This document shows, piece after piece, positions 6,924-15,199 of a DNA stretch of 64,000 nucleotides. Every line of letters begins with the position of its first letter. Position 1 is the first letter of the stretch. A model generated the notes under the pieces. That model was not told where the DNA came from. It ran no database searches and saw only the letters and a program-made list of their open reading frames with translations. The DNA comes from Marivivens donghaensis (GTDB lineage Bacteria > Pseudomonadota > Alphaproteobacteria > Rhodobacterales > Rhodobacteraceae). The translations under genes were made by a program, and so were the position numbers. The stretch spans positions 124,001-188,000 of the forward strand of contig NZ_JALNPR010000002.1 of assembly GCF_023541015.1 (NCBI RefSeq). The letters run 5' to 3'.

Positions 6924-9731
6924 TTAGTGCGCCTCGGCCCAATTCGCGCCAACGCCCGCATCGACGCTGAGTTTAACGTCGAGCTTAACTGCAGGATCGG
7001 CCGCGTTTTCCATCACCTCGCGGGCCCGTTCGATCAGAGCCTCTTCAGACCCTTTTTCGACTTCAAAGATGAGTTCGTCGTGGACCTGAAGGAGCATCTT
7101 TGCTGGTAGATCAGCGATCGCATCATCCATCCGCACCATAGCGCGGCGGATCACATCGGCGGCGGTACCTTGGATCGGAGCGTTGATGGCGGCACGTTTC
7201 GCAAAGCCCGCGGTCGGGCCTTTGGCGTTGATCTCTGGCGTGTGGATTTTACGACCAAAGAGCGTCTCAACATAGCTGTGCTCTTTGGCAAAGGCGACGG
7301 TGTCATCCATATAGGCGCGGATGCCGGGGAAGCGTTCAAAATAGCGGTCGATGAACCCCTGCGCCTCGGCCCGCGGGATGCGCAGGTTACGCGCGAGGCC
7401 AAAGCCCGAGATGCCGTAGATCACACCAAAGTTGATCGCCTTGGCCTGACGGCGAATATCCGAGGTCATCTGGTCCAGCGGCACATCAAACATTTCGGAC
7501 GCTGTCATCGCGTGAATATCATGGCCATCGCGGAAGGCTTGTTTCAGGGTTTCGATCCCCGCCACATGCGCCAGAATGCGCAGTTCGATCTGGCTATAGT
7601 CGAGCGAAACGATGACCTTGCCCTCTTCGGCGACAAAGGCTTCGCGGATGCGGCGGCCTTCTTCGCTGCGAACAGGGATGTTTTGCAGGTTCGGATCGGT
7701 CGAGGCCAGACGGCCCGTGTTCGCACCCGTTTGCAGGTAGGATGTGTGCACGCGCCCTGTGTCTGCGTTGATGTGGTTTTGCAGTGCGTCCGTATAGGTC
7801 GATTTCAGTTTCGACAATTGCCGCCAGTCGAGTACCAACCGCGGCAATTCGTGTTCGGTGGCGAGGTCTTCGAGGATGTCCGCACCCGTTGCATAGGCGC
7901 CCGTTTTACCCTTTTTCCCACCCGGAAGGCCAAGGTGATCAAAGAGCACTTCGCCCAATTGTTTGGGAGAGCCGACGTTAAACTCCATGCCCGCTGTGGT
8001 CTTAATCTCGTCCTCTAGCGCTGCCATTTTCTGGGCAAAGGCGTTGGACATGCGCGACAGTGTATCGCGATCAACCTTTACGCCAGCCTGTTCCATCCGT
8101 GCGAGGACGGGGACCAGTGGGCGCTCTAACGTCTCGTAGACGGTTGTGACTTTTTTCTGTGTCAGTTGCGGTTTGAACAATTGCCAGAGGCGCAGGGTGA
8201 TATCGGCGTCCTCGGCTGCGTATTTCACCGCGTCATCGACGGGCACCCGATCAAAGGTGATCATGGATTTGCCCGAGCCTAAGAGCGATTTGATTTCGAT
8301 CGGGTTGTGCGACAAGTAGCGTTCAGACAGGGCATCCATCCCGTGACCGTGAAGGCCAGCGTTCAGCGCATAAGACATCAGCATCGTGTCGTCGATGGGC
8401 GCGACCTGCACACCGTAGCGGCTCAGGATTTTGGCGTCGTATTTGATGTTCTGACCGATTTTGAGGATCGACGGGTCCTCTAGCATCGGTTTGAGGATCG
8501 CGATGGCCTCGTCCAAATTCATCTGACCCGTGGCGAGTTCGGCACCGCCAAAGAGGTCATCCGCCACAGAGGATTTATGAGTGAGAGGAATATAACAGGC
8601 CTCGCCCGCCGTGACACAGAGCGACACACCAACGAGGTCCACAACCATCTCATCGAGGCCCGTTGTCTCTGTATCAAAGGCGATGTAGCCGCGATCATAG
8701 GCGCGGGCGACCCACGCCTTGAGCGCATCCGCGTCGCGAACACATTCATATTTCTCATGATCAAAGGGGAGCTGCGCGGGCATATCTGCCGCGATTGGGT
8801 CCGCGCCCTCGGGTGTGGTGTCGGGGATCACGGGGCTGTCGACGCCCATCTTATCCGCGATCCGCTTTGACACGGTGCGGAACTCCATCGCGGAGAGGAA
8901 GGCCAAGAGTTTATCAGCCTCGGGATCGCGGATTTCCAGATCATCGATGCTGAAATCCAAGGGCGTGTTGCAGTCCAACTGCACCAATTGTTTGGACAGT
9001 TCGATCTGCGCGCGGTTGTCGATCAGGGTCTCGCGGCGTTTCGGCTGTTTGATCTCGCCCGCGCGGTCCAAAAGGGTCTCCAGATCACCAAATTCGTTGA
9101 TCAAAAGGGCTGCGGTTTTCAGACCGATCCCCGGTGCACCCGGCACGTTATCAACGCTATCGCCCGCGAGCGCCTGCACATCGACGACGCGCTCTGGGCC
9201 GACGCCGAATTTCTCGACCACGCCGTCGCTATCAATGCGTTTGTTTTTCATCGGGTCGAGCATTTCGACGCCGCCGCCGACCAACTGCATGAGGTCCTTG
9301 TCCGAGGACACAATGGTGACGCGGCCACCCAGCTCACGCGCCTGACAGGACAGCGTGGCGATGATATCGTCGGCCTCGTAGCCTTCGATTTCGTGGCAGG
9401 CGATGTTGAACGCACGCGTCGCTTCGCGGGTCAGGGGGAACTGCGGGATCAGGTCTTCGGGCGCGGGCGGACGGTTGGCCTTGTATTTGTCGTAGAGATC
9501 ATTGCGGAAGGTTTTTCCAGAATAGTCAAAGATTACGGCGACGTGGGTGGCTGCATCAGGGCCAGAATTCCCCTCGACATAGCGTTGGAGCATGTTCACA
9601 AATCCACTGACGGCACCAACAGGAAGGCCGTCCGATTTGCGGGTTAAGGGGGGCAGCGCATGGTACGCGCGAAAGATAAACGCCGATCCATCAATAAGAT
9701 GGAGGTGACAGCCTTTTCCGAACCCGCTCAT
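6924..9731 (-). CDS. polA: DNA polymerase I
   Basis: 935 residues, full length for the family; used in Okazaki fragment maturation and repair synthesis. The start at 9731 (MSGFGKGCHLHLIDGSAF) fits the conserved N terminus and has a GAAGGGA ribosome site; an in-frame extension to 9815 lacks family similarity. Domains: 5'-3' flap exonuclease about 8-290, DEDD 3'-5' exonuclease about 350-530 with intact FDTETTGL (proofreading kept), and family A polymerase about 560-935 with motifs DYSQIELRILAHV, RRQAKAINFGVIYG and QVHDELIFEV. It starts only 40 bases from the divergent gene at 9772, so the two share a very short promoter region. Confidence 0.97.
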   Translation of the reverse strand: MSGFGKGCHLHLIDGSAFIFRAYHALPPLTRKSDGLPVGAVSGFVNMLQRYVEGNSGPDAATHVAVIFDYSGKTFRNDLYDKYKANRPPAPEDLIPQFPLTREATRAFNIACHEIEGYEADDIIATLSCQARELGGRVTIVSSDKDLMQLVGGGVEMLDPMKNKRIDSDGVVEKFGVGPERVVDVQALAGDSVDNVPGAPGIGLKTAALLINEFGDLETLLDRAGEIKQPKRRETLIDNRAQIELSKQLVQLDCNTPLDFSIDDLEIRDPEADKLLAFLSAMEFRTVSKRIADKMGVDSPVIPDTTPEGADPIAADMPAQLPFDHEKYECVRDADALKAWVARAYDRGYIAFDTETTGLDEMVVDLVGVSLCVTAGEACYIPLTHKSSVADDLFGGAELATGQMNLDEAIAILKPMLEDPSILKIGQNIKYDAKILSRYGVQVAPIDDTMLMSYALNAGLHGHGMDALSERYLSHNPIEIKSLLGSGKSMITFDRVPVDDAVKYAAEDADITLRLWQLFKPQLTQKKVTTVYETLERPLVPVLARMEQAGVKVDRDTLSRMSNAFAQKMAALEDEIKTTAGMEFNVGSPKQLGEVLFDHLGLPGGKKGKTGAYATGADILEDLATEHELPRLVLDWRQLSKLKSTYTDALQNHINADTGRVHTSYLQTGANTGRLASTDPNLQNIPVRSEEGRRIREAFVAEEGKVIVSLDYSQIELRILAHVAGIETLKQAFRDGHDIHAMTASEMFDVPLDQMTSDIRRQAKAINFGVIYGISGFGLARNLRIPRAEAQGFIDRYFERFPGIRAYMDDTVAFAKEHSYVETLFGRKIHTPEINAKGPTAGFAKRAAINAPIQGTAADVIRRAMVRMDDAIADLPAKMLLQVHDELIFEVEKGSEEALIERAREVMENAADPAVKLDVKLSVDAGVGANWAEAH

Positions 9732-9771
9732 GCATTTTTCCCTTCGCTTTTCAGTTACCAAAGGTTTTGAC

Positions 9772-10233
9772 ATGTTCCGCGTCCTGCTTCCAGTCGCCAT
9801 TCTCTGTGCCAGCACAGTAAACGCTCAATCCAACACATCCTGTTCGATGACCGATGACGCGGAGAACTGTAACCGCGTGGTGGCTTGTGTGGGGTCTGAG
9901 GGGCTTTGGTTCAATGGACGCGCGTTTGGGCGCGGCGAAGGGACCTTTGTCGGGAAATTATCGGACGGGACACTGTGTGATGGCACATGGATGTCGCGCA
10001 ATTTGCTTGGCCTTGGGCAAGCGGACGTCACCTGCGAAGACGGACGTTCGGGGCGCGTCTACTATACCTATCAGGACAGCTACACGGGCACCGCGATTGG
10101 CAACGGCCTAATGAACACAGGCGAAGGCATAAAGATTTGGTCCGGCAACAATGTGCTGGCCTATCTGCGCGGTGACACAGGGGAACGGATCGCCATGCTG
10201 CCGTGTAACGGTGCGGCGATCCCGATTAGCTAA
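9772..10233 (+). CDS. Small secreted protein of unknown function
   Basis: 153 residues with a signal peptide (1-19, cleavage after NAQ). I chose the ATG at 9772 because MFRVLLPVAILCA gives a clean signal peptide; the in-frame ATG at 9730 adds a charged stretch and would overlap polA. The mature part has cysteines that could form disulfides and a glycine-rich, MORN-like pattern (GEGTFVGKLSDGTLCDG; YTGTAIGNGLMNTGEGIKIW). I do not recognise a family; related hypothetical proteins occur in this bacterial group. Probably periplasmic. Confidence 0.7.
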   Translation: MFRVLLPVAILCASTVNAQSNTSCSMTDDAENCNRVVACVGSEGLWFNGRAFGRGEGTFVGKLSDGTLCDGTWMSRNLLGLGQADVTCEDGRSGRVYYTYQDSYTGTAIGNGLMNTGEGIKIWSGNNVLAYLRGDTGERIAMLPCNGAAIPIS

Positions 10234-10236
10234 GGA

Positions 10237-10422
10237 TCAGTGGTGATCTTTAGCGTTTGCGCTGACTTCATAGCGGCAGTCGCAATAGGGGCATTCCACG
10301 TATTTCGTGTCATGCGGAATGGTCAGCCAAACGCGCGGATGGCCCAGAGCCCCCTCACCGCCATCACAGGCGACTTTCCATTGATCGACGATCTTGGTTT
10401 CGGGTGCAGGAATGGTCATCAC
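10237..10422 (-). CDS. Zinc-finger domain protein (zf-CHCC, NDUFS6-like)
   Basis: 61 residues. The order C19-x(8)-HPRVWL-x-I...[12 protein letters not shown] matches the zf-CHCC family, which includes the zinc-binding complex I subunit NDUFS6/13-kDa, so Cys, His and the CPYC pair are likely zinc ligands. Alphaproteobacteria carry such a small protein as an accessory subunit of NADH dehydrogenase; that role here is inference. It ends with two histidines at the C terminus and is transcribed away from the ABC ATPase. Confidence 0.8.
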   Translation of the reverse strand: MMTIPAPETKIVDQWKVACDGGEGALGHPRVWLTIPHDTKYVECPYCDCRYEVSANAKDHH

Positions 10423-10464
10423 TTGGCCTATCTGGTTGTCGCGGGACTTCGTCCGCTTTAGATC

Positions 10465-10486
10465 GGGTTGTAAGTTATATCAACCC
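10465..10486. promoter_or_regulatory. Dyad GGGTTG-N10-CAACCC upstream of the ABC ATPase
   Basis: GGGTTG (10465-10470) and CAACCC (10481-10486) are exact reverse complements around an AT-rich core containing TTATAT, a plausible -10 element. It lies 27 bases before the ATPase start and between divergent genes. It could be an operator or a leader hairpin. Confidence 0.3.
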
Positions 10487-10512
10487 CACGCACGGGCAAG
10501 CGGGAAAGCAAG

Positions 10513-11445
10513 ATGACCGAAAATGCGATTGAAATCGAAGGTCTGCGGAAAACCTACGCGGCGACAGGCCGATCTGCGGCTAAAGAAGCGTTAAAAGGCA
10601 TTGACCTAAACATCCCCCGTGGTTCGATTTTTGGCCTCTTGGGGCCGAATGGCGCGGGGAAATCGACGATCATAAATATTCTGGCGGGTCTGGTGAACAA
10701 ATCCGCTGGTCGGGTGAACATCTGGGGATTCGATCAGGACAAAAACCCACGCCAATCCCGTGCGGCCATCGGCATCATGCCGCAGGAACCGAACCTCGAT
10801 CCGTTTTTTACCCCACGGGGGAGCCTTGAGGTTCAGGCGGGCCTTTATGGCGTTCCAAAATCGCAGCGTCGCACGGATGAGATTCTCGAACTGATTGGCC
10901 TGACCGATAAGGCCGAAGCCTATGCGCGGTCGCTGTCTGGCGGGATGCGGCGGCGGTTCTTGCTGGGCAAGGCGCTGGTGCATAGCCCGCAGATCCTCGT
11001 CCTTGATGAACCGACGGCGGGTGTGGATATCGAACTGCGCAACATGCTCTGGGCGAACGTCCGTCGCCTGAACGAAGAGTTGGGCATGACGATCATCCTG
11101 ACCACGCACTACCTCGAAGAAGCGCAGGAAATGTGTGACGAGATCGCGATCATCAACCATGGTGAGCTGATTACGCGCGACACCACGGCGAACCTTTTGG
11201 GCCGTTTGGACAGCAAAACGATGGTGATCACCCCTGCGGAGCCCATCGCGCAACCTGACGTGCCTGAAGGCATCACCGTTGCAGCGCGCAAAGATGGATC
11301 GCTGGCCTTTACCTACAAACCCCGCGAAACCTCGGCTGAGGCGGTATTGGCTGCGGTTCACGCTGCGGGCATCCGTATCGCGGACGTGAAAACCGAAGAG
11401 GCAGACCTAGAGGATGTATTCCTCGCGCTGACGTCGAACCGTTAA
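10513..11445 (+). CDS. ABC transporter ATP-binding protein (ABC-2 export type), no permease beside it
   Basis: 310 residues. Walker A GPNGAGKST (44-52), signature LSGGMRRR, Walker B ILVLDEPTAGVD and the switch His in LTTHYLEEA are all intact, so it should hydrolyse ATP. The 80-residue C-terminal extension resembles YadG/CcmA-like exporters, which normally sit beside an ABC-2 membrane subunit. Here the next gene (modA) is convergent and overlaps by 4 bases, so no permease is in reach. A permease must be encoded elsewhere. Substrate unknown. Confidence 0.9.
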   Translation: MTENAIEIEGLRKTYAATGRSAAKEALKGIDLNIPRGSIFGLLGPNGAGKSTIINILAGLVNKSAGRVNIWGFDQDKNPRQSRAAIGIMPQEPNLDPFFTPRGSLEVQAGLYGVPKSQRRTDEILELIGLTDKAEAYARSLSGGMRRRFLLGKALVHSPQILVLDEPTAGVDIELRNMLWANVRRLNEELGMTIILTTHYLEEAQEMCDEIAIINHGELITRDTTANLLGRLDSKTMVITPAEPIAQPDVPEGITVAARKDGSLAFTYKPRETSAEAVLAAVHAAGIRIADVKTEEADLEDVFLALTSNR

Positions 11446-12182
11446 TTCAGGACGGCGAACCCCTGCGCCTCGAACAAGGCGCGGGCGGTGGGGCCCGAGA
11501 GATAGTCGAGGAACGCGTTTTCTGCCTCGCTGTCGCGCCCTGTGATATCGGCCACGGGATAGACGATGGCGGGATAGCTGTCGGTCGGGAACTCTGCGAC
11601 CACATGGACCGAAGGATCGGCCAAAGCATCCGTCGCATAGACGATCCCGAACGGCGCCTCCCCCAACGCGACGAGCGCCAGTGCCGACCGCACGTTATCC
11701 ATTTGGGCGACCTGCGGCTGGATGTCGGCCCAAAGGCCCAAGGTTTCCAACGCGGCCTTCCCGTAAATCCCCGCAGGCACCGAATCGACCATGCCCATCG
11801 CGATCCGTTCGTTTCCGAGGGCTTTGGGGAAGTCGGCAAAATCGACCGATGCCGCGCTCTCTGCGCTGCCGATCAGGACGAGCGTATTGCCCAGCAGATC
11901 GCGGCGGGTTCCGTCCTCGATCAGACCCTCGGCCTCGACCACGTCCATCCATTCGGTGTTGGCCGAGATAAAGATATCCGCAGGCGCGCCTTGGGTGATC
12001 TGACGGGCAAGCGCAGATGATCCTGCGAAGGACAGAACCACATCGTTGCCCGTCGTCTGCGTGAACTCTGCCGCGATCTGGTCGAGCGCGGTTTTGGTGC
12101 TGGCGGCAGCAAAGACCACGACCGTATCCGCAGCAGCCGTTTGGGCTGCCAGTACGGTGCAGAGGCTCAGCGTGCGCCACAT
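11442..12182 (-). CDS. modA: Molybdate ABC transporter substrate-binding protein
   Basis: 246 residues with a signal peptide (1-18, TAAADTVVVF), a periplasmic oxyanion-binding protein. The start at 12182 follows the HIT gene stop by 4 bases; the longer in-frame extension would run inside the HIT gene. Conserved ModA signatures are visible: FAAASTKTALDQIAAEF, FAGSSALARQITQGAPADIF and the C-terminal FLDYLSGPTARALFEAQGF. The modB and modC genes for membrane and ATPase subunits are absent nearby; the adjacent convergent ATPase is of the export type and is not a ModC. It may bind tungstate or another oxyanion instead. Last gene of a three-gene minus-strand operon. Confidence 0.9.
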   Translation of the reverse strand: MWRTLSLCTVLAAQTAAADTVVVFAAASTKTALDQIAAEFTQTTGNDVVLSFAGSSALARQITQGAPADIFISANTEWMDVVEAEGLIEDGTRRDLLGNTLVLIGSAESAASVDFADFPKALGNERIAMGMVDSVPAGIYGKAALETLGLWADIQPQVAQMDNVRSALALVALGEAPFGIVYATDALADPSVHVVAEFPTDSYPAIVYPVADITGRDSEAENAFLDYLSGPTARALFEAQGFAVLN

Positions 12183-12186
12183 GGCA

Positions 12187-12552
12187 TCAAACCTTTGGCA
12201 ACATCCGGCCCAGAACACGGCCACCCAAGATGTGCAGGTGGAAATGCGGAACGTCCTGAACGCCTGCTTCACGGGTGTTGGCGATGGCACGGAAGCCGTC
12301 CTCCACGCCTGCAATTTTGCAGACCTCAGCGACCGCCTGCATAAAGCCGACCTGTTCCTCGGCAGAGGCTGCCATCGCGAAATGGTCCAGCGACATATAC
12401 GGACCCTTGGGGATGATCAGGATATGGACAGGCGCTTGCGGTGCGATGTCTTCGAACGCGAGGGCATGATCGTTTTCATAGACAGTCTTATTCGGGATTT
12501 CACCGCGCAAGATTTTCGCAAAGATGTTCTGCGGATCGTAGTTAAAGTCCAT
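12187..12552 (-). CDS. HIT (histidine triad) family hydrolase, HinT-like
   Basis: 121 residues. The triad motif HFHLHILGG places the histidines at 103, 105 and 107, as in HinT purine nucleoside phosphoramidases; N-terminal NIFAKILRGEIP is the usual HinT start. Cytoplasmic. It sits between the glycosyltransferase gene (8-base gap) and modA (4-base gap), so the three are almost surely cotranscribed, without an obvious functional link. Confidence 0.93.
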   Translation of the reverse strand: MDFNYDPQNIFAKILRGEIPNKTVYENDHALAFEDIAPQAPVHILIIPKGPYMSLDHFAMAASAEEQVGFMQAVAEVCKIAGVEDGFRAIANTREAGVQDVPHFHLHILGGRVLGRMLPKV

Positions 12553-12560
12553 GAGGGGCC

Positions 12561-14138
12561 TCAGTCGACGTAAAGATAAGGGGTCTGTGCGATCGTTCGC
12601 GCCACATCATCGGACACAGACAAGAAAGACGCAATGGCCGCCGCGTTGTCTTCGGGCGGGACCAATTCGCGGATGCGGTAGTAGTGTTCAAAGCCACCGT
12701 CACGGATGCGATCGCTCTCGTGGGCAAAGTCGTTGCGCACCGTCGGCAAGAGCCGCGCCACGGTATCAGGCGGGGTTTGGTGGCCCATAAGGCCAACGCG
12801 GCTGGAGTGACCGATCAGGTATTCGTCCGAAAACTCGCACTGGATTTCGAGGATTTTCGTCGTCGCACGGTCAGAGGCAAAATCCTGCATCAGATCCAGG
12901 TTCGCCGTATCCATACAGATCACCATTTTGTCGGTCTGGTGATAGTCGAATAGCATCCGCATCATCGCCCGTCTGTGACGATGTCGTTTGCCCAAGGTCG
13001 CCTGAATACCCCCCAGATCAGGGAGCGGCGTGGCCTCTTCGTTAAAGAGATAAGCGACGGTCGGGATGTTGGCGTTTTGGTTTATGGCGTCGATCAAACG
13101 CTTGGCCACGTGCCATTTCTTACAGGCGACGATCAGCAGTTCGCGTTCGCGGCCAAGGCTGGCTTCGGCCTCCCAGAAACGGGGGGCAAAGCGGCGCCCT
13201 TCGCGACCACGGCCAGACAGGAACTTGAACAGGTTCCGACCTTCGTTCGAGATTTTGAAATCGTCTTGGTCCGAGGCATAAAGCCGACCGAGCCGTTTTT
13301 TTAGGTCCACCGCTTCGGGGCTGATCTTGCGAGCAAAGAGCGAATCCTGCGCCAACAGCATGTCGAAGTGATCGTTGTAGAACGTCACAGGCATCCCGTA
13401 GTCGGTAAACATCAGGAAGGTCAGCGTGCGAGTGTCGATCTCTTTGGCGGGGATCAGGTGCCGCACGAGGGTCTGGAAAAACGTCTCGTCGGGAATCCAC
13501 GTGGTCGAAAAGAACTTCATCACGTCTTTGCGCTGACGGGCGAAATCGAGAATCCACTCGATTGTGCGGCGACGCAGGCACCACCACTGACTACCGATCT
13601 GGACCTGAATATCGTCGGGGATCGCACGTTTCAGACCTGCCCAACGCTGGAACCAGAAGGACCAGTAGAACAGGCGTTTGTGCACACGTTCATTGAACCA
13701 ATGGCGGTAGATGAGGCGTTCCTCTTTCATCCCCGTTTTGATCCAATCGCTTTCGAAGAAATCAAAACTTTCGATGTAGTCGACATCACGGCCGTCGAGG
13801 AATTCTTTTGCGTATTTCGCTGATTTGATCGCCATGCAATCACCAGACACCATGTAAAAATGGGTCGCACGCGGGAAGGCATCGACTGCGGATTCAATGG
13901 CGTAGAGCGTCGCTTGAACGAGGCTCCATTCACCCCAGCCGCATTTGATCCGCTTTTTCGCGAAGGTGACATTTGGGTTGTCGGCCAAGGCCTCGCGGAT
14001 CAGCTGATAGTCGTCTTTGGACGCGCTGGCATCAAAGTGGATCGAAATGTAATCCCCAACCGCGGTGAGCTGTTGGGCTTGCTGCACAATCGCCTCGGGG
14101 TTCTTGTGGCACAGGAGAATGAAGGCGATTTTTGCCAT
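12561..14138 (-). CDS. Core-2/I-branching type glycosyltransferase (GT14-like) with extra C-terminal domain
   Basis: 525 residues. The N-terminal 290 residues match the GT14 (core-2/I-branching beta-1,6-N-acetylglucosaminyltransferase / xylosyltransferase) family: IAFILLCHKNPEAIVQQ, FYMVSGDCMAIKS, GSQWWCLRRRTIEWIL and the TWIPDETFFQTLV acidic motif. Residues about 300-525 are a second region I cannot assign confidently; related proteins of this group carry a family-specific C-terminal domain. No signal peptide or membrane segment. It likely builds a surface or exopolysaccharide. It is divergent from a sulfotransferase gene, which fits a modified glycan. Confidence 0.85.
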   Translation of the reverse strand: MAKIAFILLCHKNPEAIVQQAQQLTAVGDYISIHFDASASKDDYQLIREALADNPNVTFAKKRIKCGWGEWSLVQATLYAIESAVDAFPRATHFYMVSGDCMAIKSAKYAKEFLDGRDVDYIESFDFFESDWIKTGMKEERLIYRHWFNERVHKRLFYWSFWFQRWAGLKRAIPDDIQVQIGSQWWCLRRRTIEWILDFARQRKDVMKFFSTTWIPDETFFQTLVRHLIPAKEIDTRTLTFLMFTDYGMPVTFYNDHFDMLLAQDSLFARKISPEAVDLKKRLGRLYASDQDDFKISNEGRNLFKFLSGRGREGRRFAPRFWEAEASLGRERELLIVACKKWHVAKRLIDAINQNANIPTVAYLFNEEATPLPDLGGIQATLGKRHRHRRAMMRMLFDYHQTDKMVICMDTANLDLMQDFASDRATTKILEIQCEFSDEYLIGHSSRVGLMGHQTPPDTVARLLPTVRNDFAHESDRIRDGGFEHYYRIRELVPPEDNAAAIASFLSVSDDVARTIAQTPYLYVD

Positions 14139-14290
14139 ATTGGAAACAAAACCCTGCGGTCGAACTGATCAGTTTCCCCCTTGATAACCCGAAGACCCGT
14201 TGAATAAACAGCGTTTCTTTGATTTTTATGGTGGATAATGTCCCGCACGATCTGGCAACAAGGGACAAAGGGTAACAAGGGGCGACGAGT

Positions 14291-15109
14291 ATGGGCTTTC
14301 CTGGAACGTGGATGACTGAGAGCGAAAGCATGGTGTATCGGGTAGTGCCGAAATGCGCCTGCTCCTCAATCGGTCAGATTATGTATTACTCCGACCACGG
14401 AGAGTTCTTTGACGGCGACATCCACGATGCAACTGACCGTATGCACAAATGGGCGTTTGAGGCCAGCCAACCGCTGATCACCGACAACGTCAAAGCGCAC
14501 AAAAGCTATGCCTTCACTTGCGTGCGGAACCCTTACACTCGCATCCTGTCATCGTTCTTTGACAAAATCTGCGGGATTCAGCGCAACGGGAAACGCTACC
14601 GCGGGAACCTTGTGCCGCAACTGGCGCAGAAATATGGGATCGAAGTCGGCTCGCCCGAGGATGATTTCGATTTCGACCAGATCAAATCGTTCCGTCGGTT
14701 CCTCTTGTTCGCACGCGACACCATCCGTTGGAAACGCCCGATGGAGCCCGACATTCACTGGTCGGCCATGTCTGGCCATATCGCGACTTTCATTGCGAAC
14801 GGTGGCAGCTACGACCACATCTTCTTTAACGAGAAATTCAACGAGGGCATGCAGGTCGTCCTCGACAACTGCGAAACCGCGCATCCGATCGACCTGAAAA
14901 CCATCCCCCGCTTTAACGAAAGCGAAGGGCACGGGCCGAAGCGGGCGCATCCTGTTGAAGATTACTTTGACGATCTGTCGATGCACCTCGTCTATGAAAT
15001 CTACAAAAAGGATTTCAATCTGTTCAAATACGACTTTGAAAATCCGGGGAACAAGATGCCAATCGGCGAGATCGATCTGGCAGAGGTTCACGCCAAACTC
15101 GGCGACTAG
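14291..15109 (+). CDS. Sulfotransferase family protein
   Basis: 272 residues. The PAPS-binding signature is visible: a 5'-phosphosulfate loop at 20-27 (PKCACSSI) and a 3'-phosphate motif near 77-89 (VRNPYTRILSSF), as in carbohydrate sulfotransferase-2-like (HNK-1/chondroitin type) enzymes. It should move sulfate from PAPS to a sugar or similar acceptor in the cytoplasm. The ribosome site AAGGGG stands 9 bases upstream. The spacer with the divergent GT14 gene is 152 bases and has no other gene. Confidence 0.85.
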   Translation: MGFPGTWMTESESMVYRVVPKCACSSIGQIMYYSDHGEFFDGDIHDATDRMHKWAFEASQPLITDNVKAHKSYAFTCVRNPYTRILSSFFDKICGIQRNGKRYRGNLVPQLAQKYGIEVGSPEDDFDFDQIKSFRRFLLFARDTIRWKRPMEPDIHWSAMSGHIATFIANGGSYDHIFFNEKFNEGMQVVLDNCETAHPIDLKTIPRFNESEGHGPKRAHPVEDYFDDLSMHLVYEIYKKDFNLFKYDFENPGNKMPIGEIDLAEVHAKLGD

Positions 15110-15116
15110 AACCGTC

Positions 15117-15192
15117 GTAATACATTAGGATTTTGCTGCATTGTCCTATGGGTAAGCCTGACGTAACGTCTGGGCAACAATGACTCATGGGA
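15117..15192 (+). promoter_or_regulatory. Structured leader upstream of the sulfhydrylase gene
   Basis: Two small hairpins are visible between the sulfotransferase stop and the sulfhydrylase start: TAGGAT with GTCCTA, and GACG-TAA-CGTC flanked by pairable bases. The position fits a methionine-pathway riboswitch, but I could not match the sequence to SAM-II, SAM-V or SAM/SAH consensus, so this remains a candidate only. Confidence 0.3.
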
Positions 15193-15199
15193 GGATGCA

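Noticed and set aside
9730-9771. In-frame start extension of the secreted protein at 9772
   Set aside because: The extension is charged, breaks the signal peptide and overlaps the polA start.
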